DNA of 64,000 nt, taken from assembly GCA_900099715.1 (NCBI GenBank), contig FMTG01000006.1, positions 1 through 64,000 of the forward strand, written 5' to 3'. Under the pieces are notes generated by a model that worked only from the letters and a program-made list of their open reading frames with translations, searched no databases and was not told where the DNA came from. Both the position numbers and the translations under genes were made by a program. The DNA is from Ruminococcaceae bacterium YRB3002. Its GTDB lineage: Bacteria; Bacillota; Clostridia; Saccharofermentanales; Saccharofermentanaceae. Below are positions 35,937 through 44,519 of the stretch, piece by piece (positions within the stretch are counted from its first letter, which is position 1; each line of letters starts with the position of its first letter).

Positions 35937-36773
35937 ATGTTGTACAAAGAATACCCTCAGCATGATATGAATGTTGTTTTCGAGATGATGGAGAAGGTGC
36001 TGAAGGTCGGCGATTGCCACGAGCATGCCATGGACGAGATGGATTTTCTGAATCACCTGATGGCGTCACTTCCGGCGGAGGCTGTGGAATGGGGCATGCA
36101 GTTTCTGCACGGCAACAGGGATCTGCCGAAGTCGTGTGATGAGATCATGCCGCTGTACATCAGGTTCCTGAGCCTTGTGGAGTATTGCGAGAAGATTGAG
36201 TTCCTGCGGGAGATTCCCGAGAACATGACTCACGAAGACATAATGCGGCGCTCTGAGATAATGGAGTCTCTCGAGAAGCACGAGAACATGTTTAGAAAGC
36301 CCCTCATGGGATTCACCATGAAGAACGGAGAGCCTGCCGCTGTGGAACAGGATGCAGACGGAAATGATGCGGAAGAGGAATCCTCCCTTCACCTGCTGAA
36401 TTACAATGCTGCTGTGTTCGTGTGCGAAGACGTGCTTGCAACATCCCTGTTTTACGAGACAAAACTGGGATTCAAGGCGGTCCATCTTGACGACGAATCG
36501 ATGCCGCACATAAAGCTCACCCGCGACAACGTGGCGATCGTGCTGGCATCAGGCTCACTCAAACCGATGCGCGAGGTATGCGGCGTCTCCTATGATATGT
36601 ATCTTTACGTGTCGGAGCCCCTGCTGTTCTACAACGAGGTCAAGGGCGCAGGCGTAAAGATCATCGAGGATCTGACGGCCGCAGCGGATTCAGTCAATCT
36701 CAAGGTCAACAGACAGTTCGTCTTCGAGGACTGCGACGGCAGACATGTGTGCGTGAGTCAGGAGCCGTTATGA
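35937..36773 (+). CDS. Two-part protein with C-terminal VOC (glyoxalase-like) domain
   Basis: The 278-residue protein starts at MLYKEYPQHD with CAGGAG 7 bases ahead. The first 170 residues are acidic and helical (many Met/Glu; HDMNVVFEMMEKVLK, EHAMDEMDFLNHLMA) and of unknown fold. After an acidic linker (DADGNDAEEESS) the C-terminal 100 residues resemble the VOC superfamily: AAVFVCEDVLATSLFYETKLGF, IKLTRDNVAIVLAS, YLYVSEPLLFYNEVKGAG. Metal ligands are not certain. It may bind a small molecule. I do not recognise the N-terminal part. Confidence 0.65.
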   Translation: MLYKEYPQHDMNVVFEMMEKVLKVGDCHEHAMDEMDFLNHLMASLPAEAVEWGMQFLHGNRDLPKSCDEIMPLYIRFLSLVEYCEKIEFLREIPENMTHEDIMRRSEIMESLEKHENMFRKPLMGFTMKNGEPAAVEQDADGNDAEEESSLHLLNYNAAVFVCEDVLATSLFYETKLGFKAVHLDDESMPHIKLTRDNVAIVLASGSLKPMREVCGVSYDMYLYVSEPLLFYNEVKGAGVKIIEDLTAAADSVNLKVNRQFVFEDCDGRHVCVSQEPL

Positions 36774-36785
36774 TCTGCGGCAGCG

Positions 36786-37103
36786 TCAGCCGGTCTTCTT
36801 CCACTTCGTATCAGGCTTGATCTTATCGTCAGCGCAATGCCTGAGGTACATATTGATCAGAGTCTGATACGGGATATCCGTCTCAACTGCCAATCCCTTA
36901 AAGTAATCGATCACAACCTGGTCAAGATATATGGTAACGTGCTTCTTGTTGCCGACTCTGACAAATTCCTTCAACTGCTCCTCAGTCTGCGGCGGGTTGT
37001 CGGGATCATAGACGTCTTCCCTCTTCTCCGCTTCTTCGAGCATCTTTTTCTGCTCAGGGGTCAGTTTTTTGTTAGGATCCAATCTATAATAAACTGTGCT
37101 CAT
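36786..37103 (-). CDS. brnA: BrnA-type antitoxin
   Basis: The 105-residue protein has the BrnA layout: an acidic variable N-terminus, then a ribbon-helix-helix-like C-terminus (HVTIYLDQVVIDYFKGLAVETDIPYQTLINMYLRHCA). It neutralises BrnT and normally represses the operon. It begins 20 bases inside the end of the toxin gene, with a GGAGGT site in that overlap zone. Unlike most TA pairs the toxin is encoded first, which is the BrnTA order. Confidence 0.9.
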   Translation of the reverse strand: MSTVYYRLDPNKKLTPEQKKMLEEAEKREDVYDPDNPPQTEEQLKEFVRVGNKKHVTIYLDQVVIDYFKGLAVETDIPYQTLINMYLRHCADDKIKPDTKWKKTG

Positions 37104-37386
37104 TGTACTGTCTTACCTCCTCTTTATTAGCTTTACGTGCTGAAATAATACGTATTGTGTTTTCCCTGTCGGTGTATACAACATTCAAGACCAATAAATT
37201 CTTCTCAACCATTCCGACCGTTATGTATCTATCCTCGCCTTGACTATGTTCCCAATCAAATCTTTCTATTCTAATTGGATCGAGAAATACATTAGAAGCG
37301 GTTCTGAAATCGATACCATGCTTTTGGATATTAATTCTTTCTTTTACACTATCCCATTCGAATAATGAATTGCTGTACGTATTCAT
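37084..37386 (-). CDS. brnT: BrnT-type RNase toxin
   Basis: The 100-residue toxin shows the family signature: FEWDSVKERINIQKHGIDFRTASNVFLDP, then VVYTDRENTIRIISARKANKEEVRQY. BrnT is a RelE-like ribosome-independent mRNA-cleaving RNase; the residues around the KHG and IRIISARKA are present. It overlaps brnA by 20 bases. A site AAGGAGG lies 14 bases before ATG, a loose spacing. A promoter with the AT-rich operator is expected at 37390-37500 but no perfect palindrome stands out. Confidence 0.9.
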   Translation of the reverse strand: MNTYSNSLFEWDSVKERINIQKHGIDFRTASNVFLDPIRIERFDWEHSQGEDRYITVGMVEKNLLVLNVVYTDRENTIRIISARKANKEEVRQYNEHSLL

Positions 37387-37588
37387 ATTATATGCATATC
37401 CTCCTTACTGTTCAAGTCGTATATTTTATTCGAAGTCTTCGTTTTATCGATATTTATATGCAAAAATAATGGCCTTAACGATCTTTATCACGATTGATCA
37501 CGATTGGATTGAGAAATAATAAAACGATTGTTCTGCCTTCATTATACAATACATTTGTTCGTTTGTATACACCGACTTCACCTGTTTT

Positions 37589-37617
37589 GGTGAAAAAGGA
37601 ACCGTCCCCATTTCACC
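37589..37617. repeat. Half REP palindrome at the DUF951 stop codon
   Basis: GGTGAAAAAGGAACCGTCC followed by CCATTTCACC is one arm of the full-form REP. Its TGA (37613-37615, minus sense) is the stop codon of the DUF951 gene. A short TTCACC/GGTGAA hairpin adjoins it. Confidence 0.8.
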
Positions 37618-37810
37618 TTTTCACGGCTTTCGTCGCCTTCTCGATCTTGTCGCGGGACAACTCCTGGATGCGCTCGCACCCCATGCACTTCACCTTCACT
37701 TCGTTGCCGACCGCCATGACGCGCCACTCGCAAGATCCGCACGGGTGTGGCTTTCTGAACGTCACGATATCGCCGACCTCATATTTATACAGAAAGAATT
37801 TCCCTGCCAT
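37613..37810 (-). CDS. DUF951 family small protein
   Basis: The 65-residue protein starts MAGKFFLYKYEVGDIVTFRKPHPCGSC and contains CEWRVMAVGNEVKVKCMGCERI, the family core with CGSC and CMGC that may bind zinc. Conserved in Clostridia and Bacilli with no assigned function. It begins 1 base after the prmC stop codon, with GGAGG inside the end of prmC. Its stop TGA is the start of a REP half element, so the end of the gene is shared with the repeat. Confidence 0.85.
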   Translation of the reverse strand: MAGKFFLYKYEVGDIVTFRKPHPCGSCEWRVMAVGNEVKVKCMGCERIQELSRDKIEKATKAVKR

Positions 37811-37811
37811 A

Positions 37812-38543
37812 CTATCCCCTCCATATCCCCGCGACCACACGCGGATTACCGCCAAAATCCTTAAGTCCTGTCACATTCCCATACCCATACTTCCCGAAAA
37901 TCCCCATCACTTCATCCTGCTGCCTGTACCCGTGCTCCACCGCCAGCACTCCACCGTCAACAAGTGACTTTGCTCCGATCTCACACAATCTCCCGTAGAA
38001 ATCCAGTCCGTCAGCACCACCCCTGAGTGCCAGTTCCGGCTCGTAAGTCACGCTCAAAGGCAGTTCCGTCATCTCCTCATCCGTAACATACGGCGGGTTT
38101 GAAGTGATCACATCAACCTTGCCGTCAAGTGCAAAACTGCTCGACAGAATGTCACCCTTCACCACATTAACATGTGCCTTGCATACACCGGCATTCTCCC
38201 TGCAGCAGGACATGGCATCATCAGATATATCAACCAGAGTTACCTCAGCACCGATGCCGCCACGCACAAGCGCATTAGCCACGGAAATACCCACACATCC
38301 GGTGCCTGCACAGAGGTCGGCGAGGGTGATTTTCGCGAGGGATGGAGAGACAAAGGGCGCAGGCGCCAGACGTGCCACATCCCCCATCGGAGAAGAGAGT
38401 GCGCCGCATAACATAAGAGCCGCCTCGACCAGCAGCTCCGTGTCAGGGCGCGGGATCAGCACGCCCGGTGTTAATTTGTATCGTTCGTAGTAGAAGTCGG
38501 CGAACCCGTCGGTGTATTGAGAAGGATAGTCCTTACCACACAT
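37812..38543 (-). CDS. prmC: Release factor glutamine methyltransferase, without the N-terminal domain
   Basis: The protein methylates the GGQ glutamine of release factors. The catalytic domain is complete: VLIPRPDTELLVE, ADLCAGTGCVGISVAN (SAM), VTLVDISDDA and the NPPYV motif. Residues 5-11, PSQYTDG, replace the usual linker PLQYITG, but the N-terminal helical domain (about 75 residues), needed to grip release factors, is missing: the ATG is inside the last codons of the DUF1385 gene (11-base overlap), and the length is 243 instead of about 280 or more. No other frame upstream supplies it. Activity may differ from the classical enzyme. Confidence 0.88.
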   Translation of the reverse strand: MCGKDYPSQYTDGFADFYYERYKLTPGVLIPRPDTELLVEAALMLCGALSSPMGDVARLAPAPFVSPSLAKITLADLCAGTGCVGISVANALVRGGIGAEVTLVDISDDAMSCCRENAGVCKAHVNVVKGDILSSSFALDGKVDVITSNPPYVTDEEMTELPLSVTYEPELALRGGADGLDFYGRLCEIGAKSLVDGGVLAVEHGYRQQDEVMGIFGKYGYGNVTGLKDFGGNPRVVAGIWRG

Positions 38544-39612
38544 CGTCTTCGGAGTTCTCGGGGATGACGGCCATCATGGATGCGATAGCGACTTCGCAGA
38601 TCTTCACGTCAGGCTCATCCGTGGTGAAATTCTGCAGCCAAAGGCCGGGCTTGGACAGGAATCTGCAGAAGGGATTCTTGTCGTGACGGCCCACAAATCT
38701 CAGTATCTCAAAGGATATGCCGCAGATTATCGGAACAAGGATGACTCTCAGAAGCACGTTGATGAGCATGCTCTGCTCGCCGATCACAACGCCTGCCAAC
38801 GTATAGATGAGTATCGATATTGCCATTACGATAAACATGAACGCAGTGCCGCAGCGGGGATGAAATCTAGGGAATTTCATGACGTTCTCAGGTGTCAGGG
38901 GCATGCCGGCCTCGTAGCAGGCGATTGTCTTATGCTCTGCTCCGTGATATTTCCACACGCGGTTAACGTCCTCAAGCTTGGACGCAAATACCAGATACGT
39001 GAAGAAGAACATGATCCTGAGGAAGCCCTCGATCAGGTTCAGCAGGACTGACACACCGATAGTGTTATAGACCTCATCAACGATATATCTTGCAACGATG
39101 TCAACGATGACCTTCGGCAGCAGCAGGAAGATACCGACGCTGAGGATGATTCCGATGATCGCAGACAGTGTGATCATCAGGTTGTAATGCTTCTCGAAAT
39201 ACCTGTCCAGAAGGCTCTTCTTCTCTTCCTCTCCGCCTTCCTTCTTCTCCTCCGGCTTACCCTCTTCGGAGATATCTGCGGACTTCATGAGAGCGCCCGT
39301 ACCTGTGACGAGCATCTTGTAGAACCTGATACAGCCTCTGATGAAAGGCACTGTCTCAAAGTACGTGACCTTCTCTGTCTGAGGGAGTTCCTCAACATGG
39401 ATGGTGCCGTCGCCTTTCCTGACCGCGATACATGTGCGCTTGGGGCCCACCATCATGACGCCCTCGATTAATGCCTGGCCGCCTATCGTGGTCTTCTTGA
39501 TCTCAGGCATATCGCAGGTTATCTTCCTGTTCTTTTTCTTCGAAGCCTTCTGCTCTGCCTTATTCTCAGCTTTATTCTCAGCCTTGTTATCAGCCTTTTT
39601 GTCTTTTGCCAT
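38533..39612 (-). CDS. DUF1385 family membrane protein
   Basis: The 359-residue protein is a member of the DUF1385 family that is usually encoded beside prmC in Clostridia. A Lys/Ala-rich tract (KADNKAENKAENKAEQKASKKK) opens the protein. Conserved segments follow: IGGQALIEGVMMVGPKR, and after two membrane helices KYHGAEHKTIACYEAG, FHPRCGTAF and further helices, then PGLWLQNFTTDEPD. The His/Cys set suggests metal binding or a catalytic role, unproven. The start with GGGAG at 39612 is used. It overlaps the prmC start. Confidence 0.9.
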   Translation of the reverse strand: MAKDKKADNKAENKAENKAEQKASKKKNRKITCDMPEIKKTTIGGQALIEGVMMVGPKRTCIAVRKGDGTIHVEELPQTEKVTYFETVPFIRGCIRFYKMLVTGTGALMKSADISEEGKPEEKKEGGEEEKKSLLDRYFEKHYNLMITLSAIIGIILSVGIFLLLPKVIVDIVARYIVDEVYNTIGVSVLLNLIEGFLRIMFFFTYLVFASKLEDVNRVWKYHGAEHKTIACYEAGMPLTPENVMKFPRFHPRCGTAFMFIVMAISILIYTLAGVVIGEQSMLINVLLRVILVPIICGISFEILRFVGRHDKNPFCRFLSKPGLWLQNFTTDEPDVKICEVAIASMMAVIPENSEDDVW

Positions 39613-39739
39613 ATATATCTCCCGACAATAGTTAACGATCTTATCAAGCTTCAATTATACACTATCATAGGTTACAATTATATTATAATTGTGGCAAAGA
39701 ACGGCGTCTTAGGGCACTCACGGCAAAAGGAGGTATCGC

Positions 39740-40909
39740 ATGCAGTACAGAAAAGGATACTCGATGCTGGGATACGGATGCATGCGGTTCACCACAAAGA
39801 ACGGTAACATCGACTACGGGAAAGCATCCGAACAGATCATGCGGGCCTTCCAGCTTGGCGTAAACTACTTTGACACAGCCTACATCTACCCCGGGAGCGA
39901 GGAAGTCCTTGGCCGCATCGTCGAGGAAAACGGCATCCGCGACAAGATAATCATCACCACAAAGCTCCCTCAATACATGGTCAGGAACCGTGCCGCCCTC
40001 GACAAATATCTGACCGAGGAACTGAAGCGTCTCCGTACCGATTATCTGGATAACTACCTGATGCACCACATGACCGACTACGCCCAGTGGGAGAAGCTTG
40101 TGGCGCTTGGGATCGAGGACTGGATTGCCGAGAAAAAAGCCTCAGGCGTTATCCGCAACGTGGGATTCTCCTTTCACGGCACCACAGAGATGTTCCTGAA
40201 GATCCTGGATGCCTACGACTGGGACCTCTGCCTCATCCAGTACAACTATATGGATGAGCACAGCCAGGCCGGCCGCCGCGGCGTTGAAGCTGTTGCCGCC
40301 AAAGGCATCCCGCTGTTCATAATGGAACCTCTTAGAGGCGGCAAACTGGTGGACCTTCTCCCTGCCCGCGCCAAAGAAGAAATAGCATCGGATCCCCACG
40401 GCTGGACTCCCGCAGAATGGGCGTTCAGATGGCTGTGGAACCAGCCGGAAGTCACATGCGTGCTCTCAGGAATGAACTCTCTCGAGATGATCGAGGAGAA
40501 CTGCCGCGTCGCCTCCGAGGCCTCTGCCGGGTCTTTTGGAGAGACAGAATTCGCCATGATAGACCGCATCCGCACCATAATAAACGCCAGCACGAAAGTC
40601 CCCTGCACCGGCTGCAGATACTGTATGCCCTGCCCAAAAGGTGTGGACATACCATCCATATTCTCCTGCTATAACCATATGTATTCGGAGAACAAGAGTT
40701 CCGGCCGCAAGGAATTCTTCCAGACAGTTGCGCTCCGCCGTGAGCCGGCCCTCCCCACCCAATGCGTGGAATGCGGCAAATGCGAAGCCCACTGTCCCCA
40801 GTCGATTGAGATACGCAAAAAGCTCAAAGAAGCCGACAAAGCCCTCCGACCCTGGTACTACAAGATCATACTCGCCATGGCGAGAAGGTTTATGGTCGGA
40901 AAAAGATGA
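39740..40909 (+). CDS. Aldo/keto reductase with C-terminal 4Fe-4S dicluster domain
   Basis: The 389-residue protein has an AKR barrel (YFDTAYIYPGSE with Asp and Tyr; IITTKL with Lys; NYLMHHM with His) and then two ferredoxin-like cysteine motifs, CTGCRYCMPCPKGVDIP and CVECGKCEAHCPQSIEI. This fused form is common in anaerobes. It may couple reduction of a carbonyl substrate to iron-sulfur electron transfer. A good site AGGAGGT precedes the ATG. The stop TGA is the first bases of a full REP palindrome. Confidence 0.92.
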   Translation: MQYRKGYSMLGYGCMRFTTKNGNIDYGKASEQIMRAFQLGVNYFDTAYIYPGSEEVLGRIVEENGIRDKIIITTKLPQYMVRNRAALDKYLTEELKRLRTDYLDNYLMHHMTDYAQWEKLVALGIEDWIAEKKASGVIRNVGFSFHGTTEMFLKILDAYDWDLCLIQYNYMDEHSQAGRRGVEAVAAKGIPLFIMEPLRGGKLVDLLPARAKEEIASDPHGWTPAEWAFRWLWNQPEVTCVLSGMNSLEMIEENCRVASEASAGSFGETEFAMIDRIRTIINASTKVPCTGCRYCMPCPKGVDIPSIFSCYNHMYSENKSSGRKEFFQTVALRREPALPTQCVECGKCEAHCPQSIEIRKKLKEADKALRPWYYKIILAMARRFMVGKR

Positions 40910-40967
40910 AATGGGGACGGTTCCTTTTTCACCAAATCGGTGAAAAAGGAACCGTCCCCATTTCACC
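40907..40967. repeat. REP palindrome, full form with 27-bp stem
   Basis: The arms TGAAATGGGGACGGTTCC plus TTTTTCACC (40907-40933) and their exact complement (40939-40965) surround AAATC. It lies between two convergent genes and could fold in either transcript. The first TGA is the stop codon of the aldo/keto reductase. Confidence 0.92.
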
Positions 40968-40974
40968 ACCTGCA

Positions 40975-41009
40975 CAAAAAAGAAGGTGCCTCTTGCGAGA
41001 CACCCTCCG
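40975..41009 (-). terminator. Intrinsic terminator of the SPFH gene
   Basis: In the minus sense GGTGTCTC-GCAA-GAGGCACC is a stem (one G-T pair) with a GNRA-type loop, followed by TTCTTTTTTG. It lies about 40 bases past the SPFH stop codon. Confidence 0.85.
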
Positions 41010-41045
41010 TTTTCGTTAATTGAAACTAACCTTTGTTCAGACCGA

Positions 41046-42431
41046 TTACTCAGGCTTCTTTGTTCCGCAGTTGCCGCAGAAGTTAGCTGTGTTGTCTGAC
41101 TTACCGCACTGAGGGCATGTCCAGGGACCGGCTGCCACGGGCTTCTTCGTACCACAGTTGCCACAGAAGTTAGCTGTATTGTCAGCCTTGCCGCACTGAG
41201 GGCAAACCCATGCTGCTGCGGGCTCAGGCTTCTTTGTTCCACAGTTGCCGCAGAAGTTAGCTGTGTTGTCTGACTTGCCGCACTGAGGGCATGTCCAGCC
41301 TGCAACTGCTGCGCCGCCTGCTACAGCACCTGCAACAACGCCGCCTGCCATACCTGCACCTGCTGCTGCCTGCTGTGCCTGGATCTGCTGCTGCTGACCC
41401 ATGTAGTTAAATGCTGCATTTGTAGCACCCATCTGGCCAACACCGCCAACGAGACCCATACCCATGAGACCCGTAGCTGCGCCTGCAGAGTTGCCTGCTG
41501 CTGTATTGAGAGCCTCTGTCTGACCAAGAACTGCTGCAGCTGCCAGAGCGTTGGGATCTGCACCGAACATCTTGGACTGATCGACCTGCTCGATTCTCTC
41601 ACGTGACTTGTCATCAGGTGTGATAACTGCGATAGCAACTTCGTCTACAACGATACCTCTTGCCTGGAGCCAGTCCTCGTCAAGAGCATCACGCATGTAA
41701 TTTCTAAGTCTTGTCTTCTCCGTGGGGAGGTTAGCGAACATGATCTTGTCCACGCCGCCGCAACGGTTAACAACCTCTGTCAGGTGATCGAGGAACTCAA
41801 CTCTGGGCTGGAGCATATCTGCAGGTCTGCCCATCAGGTCAAGAACCTTGTACTCACCAACGATGTTGGAAGAAACCTTCTTGAAGAAAGCAACAGGATC
41901 CTCGATACGGAAAGAGAACTTACCGTTCATGGAGATGTAGATGTTCCTGTACTCAGGATCAGCATAAGGGATCGGCTTAGGTGTGCCAAAGTTCTGGTCC
42001 CTGATCTCGAGCAGGTTAACGAAGTAAACTCTCTGCTGCTTTGTGAGCTCACCGCCGGCTCTCATTCTCTCCCATGCATCCTTAACTACCTTCTTGGCAT
42101 TGTCAAGAACGTTAGTATCTGCGAGGAGCGAAGGTGCGGATGAAGAATCCCACTGATAACGTCCTGCTTTGGTTGTAAAATCGATAACCTCGCCGTTATC
42201 TACGAGCAGAAGTGCAGTACCCTCAGGTACGAGGATAATGGAACCGTTGGAAATAACATCGGTATTACCCTTATTGTTGCCCTTAACTATTCTTGTAGCA
42301 CCCTTCCTTACCAATACGTCCTGACCAAGTGAGTCACACTTGAACACCTCAATGTACTGATCCTGAACCTCGGATACAGCTGCATCTCTTCCTGCGTTAA
42401 GCACGTTGGTAACCAATGAAATTAAACCCAT
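41046..42431 (-). CDS. SPFH-domain protein with three zinc ribbons
   Basis: The 461-residue protein has an N-terminal SPFH/band-7-like domain (YIEVFKCDSLGQDVLVRKGATR, SNGSIILVPEGTALLLVDNGEVIDF), a low-complexity Ala/Gly/Gln-rich linker (about 300-385) and three tandem zinc ribbons: CPQCGKSDNTANFCGNCGTKKPE and two near copies. This layout is the virion-core-like/YdjL-type family. Such proteins form large assemblies, often at membranes or in stress response; the function here is unknown. A good site and start at MGLISLV. The repeated ribbons could vary in number between strains. Confidence 0.88.
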   Translation of the reverse strand: MGLISLVTNVLNAGRDAAVSEVQDQYIEVFKCDSLGQDVLVRKGATRIVKGNNKGNTDVISNGSIILVPEGTALLLVDNGEVIDFTTKAGRYQWDSSSAPSLLADTNVLDNAKKVVKDAWERMRAGGELTKQQRVYFVNLLEIRDQNFGTPKPIPYADPEYRNIYISMNGKFSFRIEDPVAFFKKVSSNIVGEYKVLDLMGRPADMLQPRVEFLDHLTEVVNRCGGVDKIMFANLPTEKTRLRNYMRDALDEDWLQARGIVVDEVAIAVITPDDKSRERIEQVDQSKMFGADPNALAAAAVLGQTEALNTAAGNSAGAATGLMGMGLVGGVGQMGATNAAFNYMGQQQQIQAQQAAAGAGMAGGVVAGAVAGGAAVAGWTCPQCGKSDNTANFCGNCGTKKPEPAAAWVCPQCGKADNTANFCGNCGTKKPVAAGPWTCPQCGKSDNTANFCGNCGTKKPE

Positions 42432-42503
42432 TTCATATCCCTCCTGAAAAATATTTACGATTTAACTCGCTAAAAATGATTATATCAAATAACAAAAATC
42501 CAT

Positions 42504-43202
42504 TCAATAATTATAGAAAATTGTTCTCTCGAGTCTCAGGATATGTGGAGCTTTGAACTCGATTCCCGCCTGCTCTGCCTCTTCAGCAACGCGCGCGGAC
42601 ATTGACGTCATTACGAGAGGGATACCGGTGATCTTCGAAGCCTCCAGCACAGTATTCTCGCCCTCCAGCACGTTCTCCGGCGTCGTGTATTCAAGAAGGT
42701 TTGCGTTATTGATATATCCGTCGATCTTGAGCCCGCAGGCCTCAGACAGTTCTGCGCTCATTACTGCTATCTGCTCAGCGGTCGACGTAAACGGGCGGTT
42801 GATATTCACTGCCATCAGGAGCCTGTAGTCAAAGCCGGCCAGCCTGTCGGACAGGGACCCCAGCACCACTGCACCCATATCCTCTCCGCCAATATCAAAC
42901 ACACCTTTATACGATGAATCATCGAAAATCACATACATCTCACCGCCGAGCACGGGCGCATCCACATTGGTTCCCGCATAGGACGGACTTATCAGACGGA
43001 TGTCATTGTCCTGAAGGACTGAGGCCGCATCAGCCGATCGGTAGTACGGATTTACTATATCCATGTCTGCCAGAAGTATCTTCTGGTCCGGAGCAGCCCG
43101 GCGCATTGCAAGAGCGAGATTAACAGATATCTCGGACTTGCCGGAACCATAGGCACCGATAACTATGGTGAGTTTCTTATCTGTCAGAAAGTCACTCATC
43201 AA
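42504..43202 (-). CDS. P-loop ATPase of the SIMIBI class (CobQ/MinD-like), unknown
   Basis: The 232-residue protein has a Walker A form GAYGSGKSEISVNLAL, DMDIVNPYYRSA as switch/Walker region and DIGGEDMGAVVLGSL as Walker B-like, giving a SIMIBI-type nucleotide-binding fold. No deviant Lys of MinD is obvious. It overlaps the end of the diacylglycerol kinase-like gene by 11 bases and so is coupled to it. The role is unclear; the coupling suggests a lipid-related ATPase. Confidence 0.75.
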   Translation of the reverse strand: MMSDFLTDKKLTIVIGAYGSGKSEISVNLALAMRRAAPDQKILLADMDIVNPYYRSADAASVLQDNDIRLISPSYAGTNVDAPVLGGEMYVIFDDSSYKGVFDIGGEDMGAVVLGSLSDRLAGFDYRLLMAVNINRPFTSTAEQIAVMSAELSEACGLKIDGYINNANLLEYTTPENVLEGENTVLEASKITGIPLVMTSMSARVAEEAEQAGIEFKAPHILRLERTIFYNY

Positions 43203-44175
43203 CGCCCTCCGGGAAACCCATGATCATTGCATCAGGACACACTTCAAACCTTATCCTGTTGCCATAGAAGTCCTCGCCGTCATAGTTGCCCTGGAGCTGG
43301 TAGGACGGATCCGTACTGGTGATTATGCCGCTTGTCGTCTTGAAGGAGTGAATGCCCTGGTTGCCTTCGTGCTTGCCGAAACGGTATTTCGCGATGAGGC
43401 GGACTGCCCGCCCGAAAGACACATCATCAACAGCGCACACATCGATAATACCATCGTCGAGCTTGGCACCCGGAGCCGGGCAGAATCCGTCCCCGTAAAA
43501 CTTGCCGTTGCAAATGGAGATCAGCGTATTCGTCGTGTTCGTACCCTCATACATCTCGCCGGATTCCAGCTCAAGCTTGTACGTGAAATTTGATGCACGG
43601 TCTCTCTTTATGGAACGGAGAGCTGATCTCACATAGGCCGTCTTACGGACATATCTCGACTTTGGCTTTGCGCGGACCATCGCCTTGGCTGCGGCCTGCA
43701 CCCTGGTGTCCAGCCCGACAGAAGTGACGTTCACGCAGTACCTGGACCACATCGGCAGGTGATTGCCCATCACGTCATATGAATCGACTCTGATCAGATC
43801 GATCTTGCGGGGCTTATACGAATCAAGGTTCTCAAGGCTTTTCCGGAGGTTCGGAGTCTTTTTGCCATATATCGTCTTGGAAAGGTCATTGCCCGTCCCG
43901 AAAGGCAGGCATATCAGAGGCGTGTTAGTGAATGCCAATGAGTTACAGACCTCGTTTATCGTGCCGTCACCGCCGCATGAGACAACGGTCACCCTGCCGC
44001 CGTATTTCTCGCTGATTTCTCTGGCGATATCGCCGGCGTGACCGGGGTACTCGGTATATCTGAACTCGAAATGCGTCCTCACTTCAGCAGGCACGCTCGC
44101 AAGCGCCGTCTCAAGCGCTTTAAGTGATCTCTGGTCGGCGCGGCCGCTTATGATAAAGATATACTGCCTGTTCAT
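43192..44175 (-). CDS. Diacylglycerol/lipid kinase family protein
   Basis: The 327-residue enzyme of the DagK/LCB5 group transfers phosphate to a lipid. It has the signature VSCGGDGTINEVCNSL (GGDGT), PFGTGNDLSKTI (family GTANDF form), and NGKFYGDGFCPAPGAKLDDGIIDVC. No membrane helix is needed. The genes for ACP and a MarR regulator lie just upstream on the same strand, and an ATPase downstream, so a lipid operon is likely. Substrate (diacylglycerol or another lipid alcohol) is not determined. Confidence 0.9.
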   Translation of the reverse strand: MNRQYIFIISGRADQRSLKALETALASVPAEVRTHFEFRYTEYPGHAGDIAREISEKYGGRVTVVSCGGDGTINEVCNSLAFTNTPLICLPFGTGNDLSKTIYGKKTPNLRKSLENLDSYKPRKIDLIRVDSYDVMGNHLPMWSRYCVNVTSVGLDTRVQAAAKAMVRAKPKSRYVRKTAYVRSALRSIKRDRASNFTYKLELESGEMYEGTNTTNTLISICNGKFYGDGFCPAPGAKLDDGIIDVCAVDDVSFGRAVRLIAKYRFGKHEGNQGIHSFKTTSGIITSTDPSYQLQGNYDGEDFYGNRIRFEVCPDAMIMGFPEGVDE

Positions 44176-44201
44176 CTGTCTGTGTGGTATCCGTAGTTTC
44201 T

Positions 44202-44519
44202 TTACTTGTCCTGCTCGGTCAGGTTATAGACCATCTCTACAACGTTATCTATCGTATCGATGTCGTCCAGGATCTCATCCGGGAGCCTTATGTCGTACGC
44301 CTCCTCCAGATCGATCACCAGCTCGTAAAGCTGAAGCGAATCAAGGATCAGGTCGTTCCTGAGGCTGATATCCGGCGTTATGTCCGTCGGCGAGATGTTC
44401 ATCGCCTGGGACAGCATGCGCACAATGTCGTCAAAGATCATGTCTTTCTTCTTCATCACATCATCCTGACGTTCTACCTGTTGTTCATTACGTTCTCGGG
44501 GGCCCGAAGGGTCATCCAT
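44202..44519 (-). CDS. Acyl carrier protein
   Basis: The 4'-phosphopantetheine site is Ser in LILDSLQLYELVIDLEEAYDIRLPDE, the usual DSL motif with Gln in place of the following Asp/Glu. The core is a normal four-helix ACP. I took the start at MDDPSGPRE because AAGGAG lies 7 bases before it, overlapping the MarR stop by 8 bases; this gives 105 residues with an unusual 21-residue tail. The alternative start MKKKDMIFDDI at 44456 gives a standard ACP of 84 residues with a weak site. Acyl chains carried by it may serve fatty acid synthesis controlled by the MarR regulator. Confidence 0.85.
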   Translation of the reverse strand: MDDPSGPRERNEQQVERQDDVMKKKDMIFDDIVRMLSQAMNISPTDITPDISLRNDLILDSLQLYELVIDLEEAYDIRLPDEILDDIDTIDNVVEMVYNLTEQDK

